NCBI GenBank assembly: GCA_002633005.1
Contig: NMRA01000125.1
Coordinates: 456,413-520,412 of the forward strand
Reading direction: 5' to 3'
Source: Phoronis australis
Lineage: Eukaryota > Phoronida > Phoronidae
Length of the DNA stretch: 64,000 nucleotides
In this document: piece by piece, positions 25,601 to 39,000 of the stretch
Numbering within the stretch: position 1 is the stretch's first letter
Layout of the letters: each line of letters starts with the position of its first letter
Made by a program: the position numbers and the translations under genes
Notes under the pieces: generated by a model
Databases searched by the model: none
What the model was told of the DNA's origin: nothing
The model's input: the letters and a program-made list of their open reading frames with translations, nothing else

Positions 25601-28600
25601 ATGTGAAATGTGAGCGAACCTTAGAAAAGGGGAACACGCCAGATCTGCGAGATTGAAATAATCTAAGTTTAACGAGTATAGTTTTCATAGCTATTATTAT
25701 AAACAATAAGATTCTAATTATCCAAGATGACATAGCCGGGGAATAAAAACCTGTCTGCGGGTTGTAAAAACAACAGGACGTCATGGGAAAGTTTCCCGGA
25801 CTGTAAAAGTATGTGTTGCTGTTGACGACCGGGGAGAATGCCCACGTTTAGAGAGTGGACTCGAAAAAAGCCGGGAACTCGTGAAAAGGGTTTTGTTCCA
25901 GAAACAGTTAGGGCCGATAATTCAAAAAAAATTTGGGAGCAGACAGATGAATTTTTAACCCATTATGCCTGAAACACTAGTAGGGATAGCAAGTCGTCAA
26001 TCATGAATAGATAACACACAATTTTAACCAAAGTTAAAAATTATCTATAAAACTTCTGTCGGTAGATTTGTGTCGTTGGAAAACTGAACATTTTGTGGCC
26101 CTCATTTTCGATCTCTTCGCAAAGTAAATGGCATCGAAAGTACGTAAATGAAACATCAAACAAGGCAATCTGCCTATTAATGCATAGTCATCGCTGGGAT
26201 ACACGGATGGGAATAAAACAACCCACTTTTGACGTAGTTAGCCGGTTTTATCATCAAACTTTCCGAAAATAATTTAAAGTAATACAATGGCAGCAGTATA
26301 AATGACTTGCAGCAGGAAATGGGTCTCAAACGTATCATCTGGAACAAAACTGTTTATTATATGATACTACTGTCTCAGTTTTCAATCGCTAAATATTACA
26401 TCGTCTGCAACTCAGGTACCGATTTCTCAGTAACTACAATATCATATTGTTGTTATTTAAGAATTTTCAGGAAATGTTACAAGTTCAATGCACAATTACC
26501 GTTGTTTTCATCTTTGTTATCTCTTTTCAAGTAATAAATCGTGAGACTGACTCTTTCTTTTACTAGAGAAAACTTGTAACCGGGAGCGCGCAAATACATA
26601 GCCTACTTAGGATGGCGGCAGTGAGATTCATTCACAAGACCGCCGGGGGGGTAACGGGGTGGGCTTGATGACCACAATCAGCTGGATGAACTGCAAATTA
26701 ACGATTTGACACGTTTTCTAATAAAATGGGACAAATCTACTAGCTGACCCGAGTTAACCTTTTGGCCGCGCGCTTTTAGGCTGACCGTTGGGGGCCCATA
26801 AAGCAGACGACTGACACGCGTATACTAGTAAACTGCACGTCTGGAATGGCTTGCCTTTCCTGTGAGTGGGTTGTTCACGACCACCCGGGGTCACTCATAT
26901 TGACAAGGTGCGCGCAGGCACCATAAATTGCGTCGGGGTAGGCGGTACTTTTCAACAAGTTTTGCGGGACCCACACGGGGTCCAATAAGCCCCTACATTG
27001 GCATTTCGTCCCCACAAAAGGCCCACTGCATTGGCCTTAGCCCCGTAAAAGGTGGACTGGCCGTCTTCCTACAGAAAAATCTTTGATCCCGCATTGAAAA
27101 GGGAGTGGGAATTAATTAGCAGTCCTGGCACCTGCCCGAGGTTTTTCAGCAATTTTTGGTACACGCCTGCGGTCACCTTCTCAATAGTAGTGAATCCTCC
27201 AGGACTACCACTTCTTAAACTATGGGTTAGGAGTTTTTGCAACATAACAGCGTGCTCCATTAAAACTTACTGGCCGGGTTGAAAGGACTACAATCCCCAG
27301 TTTTGTTAATTGTTAATTGAAAAATATGCTTCTGGAAGTAAAAATTATTCTACGGGGAAGGGTGATTTCAAATGAGTCCCCAATCTTGATAACTGTTTGT
27401 TGACGCCGGGTTGTGCTCCACAGACACATAATTTCAGTACAAGCGGAGCGCGTAATCACACTATCTATTCTCGAGGATGTTTTGCGTGTATAGAAAACAA
27501 CCACATTTCTTATGAAATCGGACGTCAAAAACCATTTCTGCTTGGTTGAACTACTTCTTATGCCGAGACATGCGGAATGCCCGATTTCCACAACTAGACG
27601 GTCTCGCTTACCTGGTGACTTACCACAACACCGGTGGAAAGTAGCGGACTGAGCGGCTCCTGGGACCTCAATGTTCGCAATGGGCATGCCCGTTAGATTG
27701 GATGAAAATTTTGATCTATAAACTCAATCCTTTTGTGAACGCCATGACCTTCGCAAATTAGAACACACTAATACTAGCCCCACACCTATTCTGTCTAGTG
27801 CACCCGCGCGTTATTGAGTATTGCAAGGTGCTTAGGTGACCGTCGCATAGATACCGTATTTATGACACGACTAAAACGTTGGGTTGCAAAAGTTTCAAAG
27901 TCCCCAGTCAGCGGTCCACGCAGTCAAGTCGAGCTGCGGGGTCTGTGTTGACTGAGGCCGGAGCGCTGCAGCCCCCTACAGATCTGTCCTACGTATTTGC
28001 GAAAATTTACAAGTGCCCAGAAATGAGCCGATTATTGGCCATTTGTGTCGTTTTCAGAAACGTTGCGGCGTTGAAAAAGATTCACAGTCGAAATGTGTCG
28101 TTTATTGGTCTTTTGTGGCGGTTTCTGCTTAACTGGGCGGCGAAATCGATTTTATTGCCATGGAGCATACAGCAGGTCTTCAGTTGGTGACCTGGCGACT
28201 TGTCTCTACGCTAATCGTCGTGGCCTCCACAGACCCTGCATGCGTATCTGAAGCGCCGCGGTGCACATCTTACGCAAAGTGTTCAGGTCTGCCCCTACTC
28301 GCCTCTTCGCTGGGCTTATCGTCATCCGTACTGGCTCGTTTGAAGACGGGGAGCGCGGCCTCCATGCTGGCTACACAGTTCCTCGCACTTGATTTCTCTG
28401 TACATCACAATGAGAACATGCTGTGTTCTGACAGAGAGGAATTACTTTGATTGAATCTCATCATGCCTACAAAAAGTGCGAACATAATACCTATTCTTTG
28501 CGTACATGTATGCTCACAGTGTTTGGCAGGCTCCAATCAGTCCGCACTACTATAGTAGTAATAAGTGCTTTGTCTCGGACTAGAATCGTATGCTGATCCC

Positions 28601-29326
28601 TCTTGTCTGGGCATATTGATATACATGTATTGGTACCTTGTCAACCTAAGAGAACATCAATCGTGTTTCACCAAATGTATTTTTTAACCAGTCACTATCC
28701 TCTCACCTGTCTGAGTCATTCAATGTGTAATAATTATAGGGAAACTTCCACTGATTCAATAACAAATGCGGAATTATATTTATATTTATTTTTGCCATTA
28801 ACAGAAAAATCAAGAGAATTAAAAAAAAAACAATCTAAAAGTAAAATGTAAAATACAATATAAAAGTACAAAAGTAAAATCTACGACTTCCGGGTAACAA
28901 TGGAAGTATTTTAGACATGTATAAAGTAAAATATGAAACGCTTTTGTGAAAATGAAATGGGACACACATATCATTGTCTGCACTTGATTCGCATTGTCGG
29001 TTCCACCGGCCAAAGCTACGTTCCGTTGACCTAAGACACTCGCGAGAAAAGCAAATGTGACCACGTGCTTCTGGCGCAATGCACGGGGATACCTAGCGAA
29101 ACCTTGCTTTTTCGTGTCTACAAAACGCAGCCCGGATTTCGTTCCATAGTGCCAAAAACGTTAACTGTAAATATTCGCTTATGGAACGAAAACAGCAAAT
29201 TCCATCATGCAATTTATGATTTCATTCTGTAATTCAACATTCCACCCTCCCCGGCCAATAATCACTCCAGTGGCCGCCATGTAGCTAGGTTACGCTAGTA
29301 ACGAATCCAATACAATCGCGAAACCA

Positions 29327-29360
29327 TAGACATCACACGATTATTATGATGTCTATGCCC
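29327..29360. repeat. Short perfect hairpin
   Basis: CATAGACATCA and its exact reverse complement TGATGTCTATG are separated by about ten bases. No function can be assigned. Confidence 0.6.
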
Positions 29361-29856
29361 GAAACACTCGCCTTTCACTCGCGTGATTTGACGTGGTCTT
29401 GCGTGATCTCACCTTTCTCGCAAGAAATTTGCTCTATGAAACGCTACTCCAACCAATCAAATGTCTTAGCCTGTTGACCAGACTGACTGATAGACTATGA
29501 ATGAAGTGCAGCCATAGAAAGCACACTAAATTTGTGAAATACATATATTTTAATACACAAAAAGTAATGCTGCTCAACCCAAGTGCTGCCTCGTTAGTGC
29601 TTATTGAACCTATATCAAAAAGCCAGTTTGCTTTATCGTTTGATTTTATCCGTGTACGTCTGGAATGAATTAAAGACAATGGCCTAATTTCTGTTATCAA
29701 AATTTTTAACTAAAATGGCGTGTGAAAAGTGTGTTTCGCAAACCATGCAGCTTTAGTGTACATGACACATAGGTACATAGAATAGCTTTTGTTTTTGAAA
29801 AAGAATAAAGCTTGATTGGAGAGCAGCATCAAAAACGAGACTGCTCAGCAAAAAAA

Positions 29857-30073
29857 TCACAGCATGTACACGCCAAAGTTATTTGACAATGCGAGTCGGG
29901 AAACTTCGGAAATGTTTGACACTTTGACGAAGAGCTCATCGCCGGGTCTCAAGTGAAACACACCACCGAGGTAACTCGTGTGTTCCCCGACTTCCTTATA
30001 CTTGGACCAACACTTGGTTGCTTTTCCGCGTAACAGCTCGTCTTCCCGGTTGTAGCCATCGTTAATGTTGTAT
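29857..30073 (-). CDS. TNF ligand exon 5, terminal
   Basis: The acceptor CTATTTCAG adds one base to complete an arginine, then 71 codons to TGA. It carries KCWSK, TSYLGGVFHLRPGDELFVKV and the C-terminal FGVYML, which matches the final strand of FasL and TRAIL type ligands. Confidence 0.9.
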
Positions 30074-33000
30074 CTGAAATAGATAAATAAAGCTTAAAAA
30101 ACCGGACGATCGCCGCACAAATAAAAAAAATCATGTTAAATCAACGTTTCGTCTATTCATAAGACATCACCAGGATCATATTTACAAAGGATAGCAAGTG
30201 CCAACATACAGCTCAGGTAACATCCATAAAGTGAAGTGAGAGATACTGGGAATTTAGTCAGTAGCTGGTCATCACCATAGTTGCAGGGTAACAGAAATAT
30301 AATGCGTACGTAAACTTCCTTCATTCTACAACGAGACAATGAACAATCATTTGTATCAACGATGGGAATTTCTTGGGGGATAAACGCAAAATGTATTATT
30401 CCTCATTTGTATTATTCATCTTGTGGACAGGGGTCTGACTTGATACAAAAGTATGGTCTTTATCTCCACATAGCTATACCTGAAAATGGGTAATTTTCAC
30501 TTAGGCAAAAGTGCAATGTCTTTGAGAATATACACATAACTGCTATTTACTGAGAAAATTTCTATTCATTATTACTAGACTTTGACGTGCTCAAAACACT
30601 TGCCTGAACCTTTATTCAGCACTTGTGAAGTGGAAGCTTACGACCAAATTATTGTCGTAAGTTTAGTCACTTCTTTGAAATAGACCCCTGATGAGGTTTT
30701 AGTTTAAAGCGAAACAGGGTTTGCGACATAGACTAAATTACTAGTCCAGAGTTTAGTTAATAAAACGTTTAAATTCAAATTAAACCGTACTTTTTGCACT
30801 TTAAACAACGAAAACAACCATGGTCTTTGATCCGAGTTCAAATAATCCCCAAAGCCCTTTGTCCTCGCATCCGCTAACAACAGTCTCAGCCATAGTCTCC
30901 AAAAAATCTCGAGTCGCGATTGTTGTTAGAGAATGCAAGGATGTGCGGTTTTGGGGATTGTTTATACCCCGATCAAACATCATGACGCGTTTCGATGTAT
31001 AACAAAGCTTGCTTTAACTTGAATTTTAGCCGTGTAACTCGTACAGTAGCGTTAACCTTTGGCCAATTTTCATTCCTATATGTACCTACAGGTCTACATA
31101 CTACATTCAGCGCTGTTAACAACGTCTACAGTGTAGGATAAGAAATAATTACCTTCTTCGAAATTAGTTTCATAAAGAATTGAGACAACTTAAAACTTAT
31201 TATTTTCCCAGTTTCGAGCTTGACGTACTCATCACCATTATTTTTCTTAATCTCTTGTAGTGCAAATCAGTTTGGAAAGTGAAACTATTCTCTAAAGGTG
31301 CACTCCAGTTGAGTTGTCACGAAATCGATACAACAATTTTAAACTGAGATCTTTTCACGATGTATGTATCGTAAATTCCCACAAATAAAAGAATTATTTT
31401 ACTGGTGGTAACATATAATTATGCCATAAGCTCGAACATAAGCCGAATTTACAGAATTTTACAGTACCGTAAAAAGATCGTGGACAAAATTACAGATGTT
31501 TTCATTTAATCTCAGCTCTTTTTTCCGGTTACCTGATTTTTTGAAATAACTATTACTAAACTAAAAGCGCTGATGAAACTTAATTTATACGGCGGGCCAA
31601 TATTCATATTGAATAATTCCACAGGTCTAACGAAGATCGCTTAACTTTAATTTCATATTTATATCTACTGGTTTTGAACACTGAATAATTTTCACCAAGT
31701 TGAAGAAATCTCGAAATTAGGAACAGTTGTTGAAGGAAAGTAGGCCTGAACGTTCAGTTATTTACATTTTTGATATCAAACTAAGTTAGTGAAGAACACT
31801 ATGACGCCATTCAATTTGGCGGCCACCAGAATTTAATAATTCATCATATATAAACTTCGATATTAAATGATTTTGAAAAAAATTTCACGTGGAAAGAAGA
31901 TTTTTCGAGAATAAGTCTCTTCTAAATCAATTTGCTATGACATTTTTTCAACAAGTTTTTAACTAAACTAAGCGGAAAAGATATCTTAAAGAGGCCTGGA
32001 ACGTGATAAACAGACTAAATTACAAAATTGAAAGTGGTTCTCTGCCGCTGAAACAGAATTTATCCTTCTCACCAGGTATTTTTAGGGTTTGTACGTAAAA
32101 ATTTTAATTTCTGTTGATATAAAAACATTATCTTTTAGCTTCACGTTTCAAAAAAAACGCCCTGTCAACTGCTTGCCACTTCTCGATTTTTCTCCCACAA
32201 GACAAAGCACGTCTCCTTATTTGGTATGACAAGACATACTGTATAGTCGTAGCACATTTCCCATATATGGAAAATGTGACCTAGGACCTCAAGCGACTTC
32301 AAGCAACCGACTGTGAGCGCATGGAGATTAAAACTCTGTGGTAACCACAGTTTTTCCTTCGCACGTATTTTAAATATTGGGAATTTTGTGATTTTGTTCT
32401 TGAAATTTCTTCACAGGGGAAAGTGAATTACTCAGCACTGGACGTTGGGAGATGGTAATTTCGTCAGGAATAGTTTAAAAGATATTTTTGACGAGCTTTC
32501 GCGTTCCATGGTTCTTTAAAAGAGATGGTAAAAAATAATTGCAGGCGGTCCGATACACGTTGTACCAGACGTGCGCAGGCCGCCTATGTGAGCCCATTGC
32601 ACTGATCACATGGTTGTAGAGGCATATTCTTTTTTCTTTATCCGTGATTCAAATCAGTGAGTAAACTAACCGAGTGTATTGCTTGCATATTTTTGTGAAT
32701 AAGATAAGGGAACATTTGTGCAAGCATTTCTTCACAGTGACAGGAATGTCGCCACAAAGCACGTCAGTTACCGATGATAAAATAGCTCAATGTTTAGGCG
32801 ATCGATGTAATGTTTGATTTGGAACACTCGCCTACCAAAATACGATTGTAAACATACTGTACACATTGTTCTTCAGGAATGTGGATAATCTGGCAATTTG
32901 ATCTGTCTCTCCTTGCGCAGCATTACCCCTGTCAATTGGCAAGGACATCTTATACGAGTGGTCATGAAGGCAGACGTTTGGCTGAATATAAAGCTACTAT

Positions 33001-36000
33001 GCACCGGGTTTTTGTAAAACGTTTAAATTAGAGTATTTAGCGTTATAGTATTGTGACCAACATGATGTTTACTGAGTTTTGAAGTGTATTCTAGTTTTGG
33101 GAAAATGCCATGACTGAAAATATGTTGGTTCCGTGATCGAGGCGCGACTCCCACGTTGGTTTATCAGAAGTTACAGTCACTTTTTTGTACTTTTGGGATA
33201 TTGAGTTCACAGTTGTGAGATTCAGTGCTATAAAGGAAGGTTTAATGATACTGACAACGCAGGCAATTGACAAAGCGAGGTAAACAGTGGGAACAAACAC
33301 TTTAATAAATTCTTATTTCATTCGTTAAATATATTTATGTTAGAATATGGACTCGTCCTACATATGCGGAACATATGTCGAACAAGGCCTTTAGCTATCG
33401 AATATCGAATGAAATTGGTTTTCAGCCAAATATTCTTCGTTTTGGAGTCTTTGTTCGTGGAGGGTGATGTTTTTGGCAATTCGCGGAAACGATTTCCATT
33501 GTTACTTGAATATATAACAACAACAATCTGTTCAATCCATGAATCAATTTCTCCATTTTGGATGCCTTTGGAGCAAGACTGACTACATCGCCTTCGAAGA
33601 CTTACAAGTCGAGAAGATAAAGTTCAAACCATTTTCATCAGATCATGGGGTTGTTGGTCCACAGAACCTTCAGAATAACGCAGACAAAGTGCCGCTCATG
33701 TTATCTGTATCCTGAAAGTATGTTGTCATGAGATGTTCAGGCGAACAGGTTTTCAAATAATTAATCTGATTTGACAAATACCTGTGTATGTAGTGGCACC
33801 TATGTTCGAATTTATCCTGTTCTGTCTGTTCATTTGAAGACGCAACATAACTTTCGATGAACAAAACCTGACTATAGACATAGTACAAGCCTTCGGTTGA
33901 AATGATGATGCGGCCGTCTCTGTACTTTAATCCATTTTTCAATACTGTCTTGCGGTGGTCACCGGGAATCAACCATCTTCGTATCACTTGAGGCTCATAC
34001 GGGTCACCTATATTCGTATGAAGGAGCTCAAATTGCATTTGTATTCATACAGTAACAAACAAAATAGTAACCAAGCTACTAAAATGAAACTTTTTTTCTT
34101 ATTTAATTGTAAACAGTGATGTTGTCTGGTTTCTATCAATCCTATTCAACTGGTTGAACAACTGAAATCTAAACAACCCCTGAAGATTAAACTCGAGCTG
34201 GATCCGCAACTTTCGGTTCTGTGACGATTGTCAGTAGTCAAAGCGCTGCTGGTAGATATTTGACTACACTGTTTCGGATACTATAATTGTTCGATGACAG
34301 CAATTCGTTACGCGATGTTATTTGGAGTCACAAATTCATCACCAAGCTCCACAATCTTCTTGACGCAAAGCCTCTGAACTCTACCTCCACAGGCCCCTTG
34401 GGAAATTTAGGTAATTTGGTCTGCTGTTAGAAACGGGTACCTTTTTCAGATTTTCTTCTTCGGTTCTTCTCTCTTATGGGACTGAGCACTCTATCATATC
34501 CAGATCCTTCTACTGTCTGGATTTAGATGGAACATCACGCCATGTGTTGATCTATGTCCCAAATCCACTATCACAATCCAATATGTGTGTTTTAAGCATA
34601 CATCTAATTATTCCTTGTTGTTGCTGCCATGATGGTTTTCGTCCCTGCAATCTGTATACAAAATGTTCGCTGCTGCTTTCGAAACTTTGTCTTGCCTTCA
34701 GGCATCTTTCCCTTGAGGCAAGGCAACTGTACATGATAGAATGTGTTCATAGCTCAACGCAACTGAGACACCGCCTTCTTTTTCCTCATGGTTTAAAATT
34801 GACACGAGCTGGTAACGTGTCAGACAGACAGAACCCAACAAAAAATAGTCTCCATATCTTTCTTACTGGACAGTCCCGTGCTTCAATCGTCTCGCTTCAA
34901 CAGTCTTTTCAAGTCGCCTTTCTCCTTTTTTATTTTGCTCCTCTCCTCTCTTCTCTTCTTCTACACATCTTATTGTTAGAATCATGTCTATGCGTTCTTT
35001 TCTTTGCTCTGGATAACTGATTTCTTTTTATTGTCAGCATTTCTCTCCCTGGCTACGAAGGCACACTGAGCCACCATGTCCTTGTGCCTATCTTCAGCTT
35101 CTGAGATACCGCCTCTAAAGTTCCAGACCACAAATTCGATCTTCACGAGACCTGAAACATGTTGTGACCCAACTCTGCTGTATCGTTGAGTTCACGCTGT
35201 CGGTCTTACTAACATGCTCACTCGACACCGGGACAAACGATGTCTTGCTATCCAACCGTATCTAATAATGAAATGAGTGACCAAACTTTTCCTTGAAATG
35301 CCGTTGTCGTGAAAATGAAGCATCATGCAACCATTCACCAGCAATTCCTTCGACTCCCACACGGCTCTGTTAAAACAACACCAACACCAACAATTTCCTT
35401 AAAGGAAAAGAACATTGCTTATGGACTTTCTAAGTTAAAACCATCCACCCTGATACGAATATAGTACTTATCTACGTCTTCTACATTAAATGCTTGTCGT
35501 ATCGAATAGTTGTAGTGGTTGTTCTTCCGTCCGGTCGAGCGTTAGTTGTCGTTCCTCTTAATTGGAGATCTCCAGCTTTTCATCCTACGCCTTCTTCTAC
35601 GTGGACAAGTAGCTCTTTTGTTAATGCCTTTGTGTTACATGGGCGCACCAAGGGGGAGCTCGAACGAGCCCCCAATTTGGCGTATTGTGCAAAAAGGTCC
35701 GCCTCAATGAAACAAAAAGTCCGAACAAACGAGACAAAAGTCCACAAAGTCGAGGCGCGGATGCACAATTCGTAGGCCTGAACCTAGTGGACCCGTTTTT
35801 TAAGTCCTCGTTGATATTTTTCCGTAAAAGCTCCGCGTACCAAAAAATTCGAGTACCCCAATAATTTAGGCTGTGTGCACGCATGGGTTCCTTAAAACTG
35901 TTATTTCTGCTTGGAAATCTAATTTCAGACATTTTCAGAGTCTCTGTGAACGTCAAAGTACGTAAACTGTTAAAAACTGGCTTTTGGTGTTGGTGCTACG

Positions 36001-39000
36001 GTTTGCTCAATTGGCTTAGGTTCCTGAAAATCACTAATTTCTCTGACATCTAATAGGGCATGGGACCGCCCCATACCTATGTTTAACACGTTTTCAATCA
36101 CCCACTGAGCTGTTGATTCAAAGCTACCACCAGCGTGTTATTCAAATCGTTGCCTATTTATTGCTACTTTGCCAACTCTAAGGTAGGTTTCTAATCCGTC
36201 TGATCCCTTCTTGACTTTTTGTGTTTACGTTTTGGCCAATCGAAACTATGTTGTGTCCTCTTCCCTAATGCCGTGGATCTCTAACTCTTCTTGTTTGCTG
36301 GTTCTCTTTGCTTTCAGTGTTATACCCGGCTTCTTGTATGTGTTATTGCGCCATCGTCTGTGTTTTCACCACCTTGCCAGGGTGGTTCGTGTTCATTTTG
36401 GTGTCCCCAGTTCCTCGATTGTGTTGATCTCTCCACTATCTGCTTCTTGGACATAAAGCTCTTACGATGCTGTAAATACAATATATCATCTTGCGCGTCC
36501 TCATCGCCACTCATGGCAAGAAATCTGTCTCTATTCCTTCAGGAACAGCTCCAAACGTTGCCTGTAACTTTTTGGGTTTCGTCTTGGGTGCCGTTCCTTA
36601 CCGCCCGACTACAAAAGCTTGTTACACCTACTAAGTGTTGTCGTTGCAAGTTTTCCCTGATATATTTTTAGTCCTATCACATGTTAACACATCTTTAGAC
36701 ACAGCAACGGTTGTCACTGTTTGTGTTCAATGTCCTTGTTCGTTCTGGAGTTGCCTCTATTGAATCGTCTTGGAGGCATCAATTGAGAAACACGATGTGG
36801 TGGAACAGTGAAATATTGTATTTTCAAATTATCAGGAAAGAAATTCTTCTTAAATTTTAGCTCAGATTGCATTGTACACGACTTGCATCAACCAGTGCAT
36901 GGTGAAGTTCTCAGCATTTTGGCATCGTCCGGAATTTATTTCTGTTCACGATGTCGGTCTTTGCCACAAAAACATTAAAAAATTGAATAAGTGCGCTAAC
37001 AAAGACGTTCGCGAAAAACATGACGTTTTTTCATTAACTATAAAGCATCTTCGGGGCTGAGTTGCATAAAGCTTCATAAGTTATCCGCTGGTTGATTGTT
37101 GCATGACGTCAGGTACATTGTTCAGCAATAACAACGTGACGCGTGATAATGCGACATCATTGCTGCTATACGGCGTATAACTTTTATGCAACTGAGTCCA
37201 GGTGAATACAGATTGAAATGTTAGATAGACAATTAGGTAAATATCCCAATGGATGAGCGAAGTTGACCAGTCCATTAGTATTAGTGCAGCTGTTAGTTTG
37301 CGGTAAAATCTCACCAATTTCGACAAAAACAATTATCATTCTAAATGTCTATTAAGATTTTTTTCACGTTGTTGCGAGTGCCTATTCTTTCAAAATATTG
37401 TCAGTTCGAAATAAATAATTTCACTCGTCTACCGTATGCCATAACGAGACCTTAATTAATAAGATGTTGCCGTGGTCTTGTTCCTCCTTTCCTTATTGAG
37501 CTTTGTAGGGAGTATTTAGTTCTGTGGAGACACTCTTTGAGAATTAGCCGATTTCAGGAAGTGGGTAAGTCACGAAAAATGAAATTTCTATGTGATCACT
37601 GTTAATTTTGTTCGAACGTGATGAAGCTTCACCGTACACTACACATAGAAGTATGGAGGTGCCACTCAAAACTAGAACATTACCGACATGTGCCTGTTCA
37701 CGAACGCAGCCTAAAAGGTGTGCGACGGGCTTGTTGTCCCATGATGTGAAATTCTTGCCGTCCTTTTGGTGAATAATTTCGTGTTTCACCGCTCCAAATT
37801 CGCCTGTAAGACGCCAACAATCTCAATGCTCGTATTTAACACCAATCGTCATTTAGGCATATTCTCTGTATTTTGAATAATAAGAAGAGTGAAAATACAA
37901 CCTTGAAGACAAATTGAGGTTTTAATTGCGCTCTACCATTATCCTCAAGATCAAACAATGACGAAAGCATACAAATCACTCTCAATGCCATCAGAACAAT
38001 ATTATCTTCTGCTGAGTGCTATTTATTTCAGCGTTGTACAACTTGTGCATTGGTCCATTTGGAACACCTCGGGTATTTCCGTAGCCTCAAATGTCCCCCA
38101 TGGAAGTGAACGTTACCTTAGCATGCAACTTCAGTCTTACGGTCCATCACTCCCCAATTTGAAAGTCACGTGAATTACCCTACTACTCAAGTTTGCACTG
38201 GCGTAAATAACGTTCACCCGGCTCCAAGTGGAAATTTGAGGCTACGAAAATACGTGAGGTGCTTCGGATATTACATATTATATATATCACTGTCGAATCC
38301 GGAACACCGAGCGAGTAAGTTCGTAACCTCAAATTGTTCCTCGGGGGTGATTCATATGCACATGTGTGAATTTCAATCATTACCGCTGAGGGATTTGGTC
38401 AAGAAACAGCTAAAATCATGATTTTAGCCTATCAGGTCTAAAAAGTCGTACGCGACAATCATTCTCAATGATTAGTCGATCTACCTCGTGATTTACTGTT
38501 TACTATTGTTTGATCCTGTTACTAAGTCTACTATCATAGGAGTATCACCGTGCATTCGACGGCATTGTCCACACGAGCAGATATGAAACACCTCCGAGGG
38601 ATGAGACAACGAAAATACCCGAGGTGTTCCGAATGATATTGACACTGATGACGACAGTCGATTACAATCGAAATATTGAACGCCACCTTGGTTTCGCAGT
38701 CGTTTTCATTATTTCATATCACCAAATTCGCAAGATCCCCACCATGAGCGCGTCGCTTTTCTGCCTTGATCAGTTTGTCATAAATTATGAATTAGAATTT
38801 TTTTCTTCGTCAAAAACCTCACTAAATGTGTTAGAAATATTCTTATATTCAAATACGATCTAATAATGCAACATAATGTTAAACATAGCGTTGCTATTTA
38901 ATGAGTGTAAACGCCAAAGAAGTCAGAGGCTAAAATACACGACTTGTTATGCAGATGAGAGAAAGGTTAACGCGTCAGTTGATGAATCTGTAGCCAAACT

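Larger units (their letters stand above)
21769..29856. other. Intergenic stretch without a firm gene
   Basis: The MFSD13A 3' untranslated region probably occupies the first few hundred bases. Beyond it I see only isolated exon-like islands (24755-24829, 25346-25539, 28217-28450 plus, 28274-28365 minus) that do not chain with one another. From about 26.6 to 28.4 kb the sequence is richer in G, C and CpG, possibly a promoter region. The candidate TNF-ligand poly(A) signals lie at the right end. Confidence 0.4.

Noticed and set aside
36291-36671. 126-codon plus-strand frame rich in cysteine and leucine
   Set aside because: It overlaps other frames, lies in a TNF-ligand intron on the opposite strand, and has no motif or splice support.
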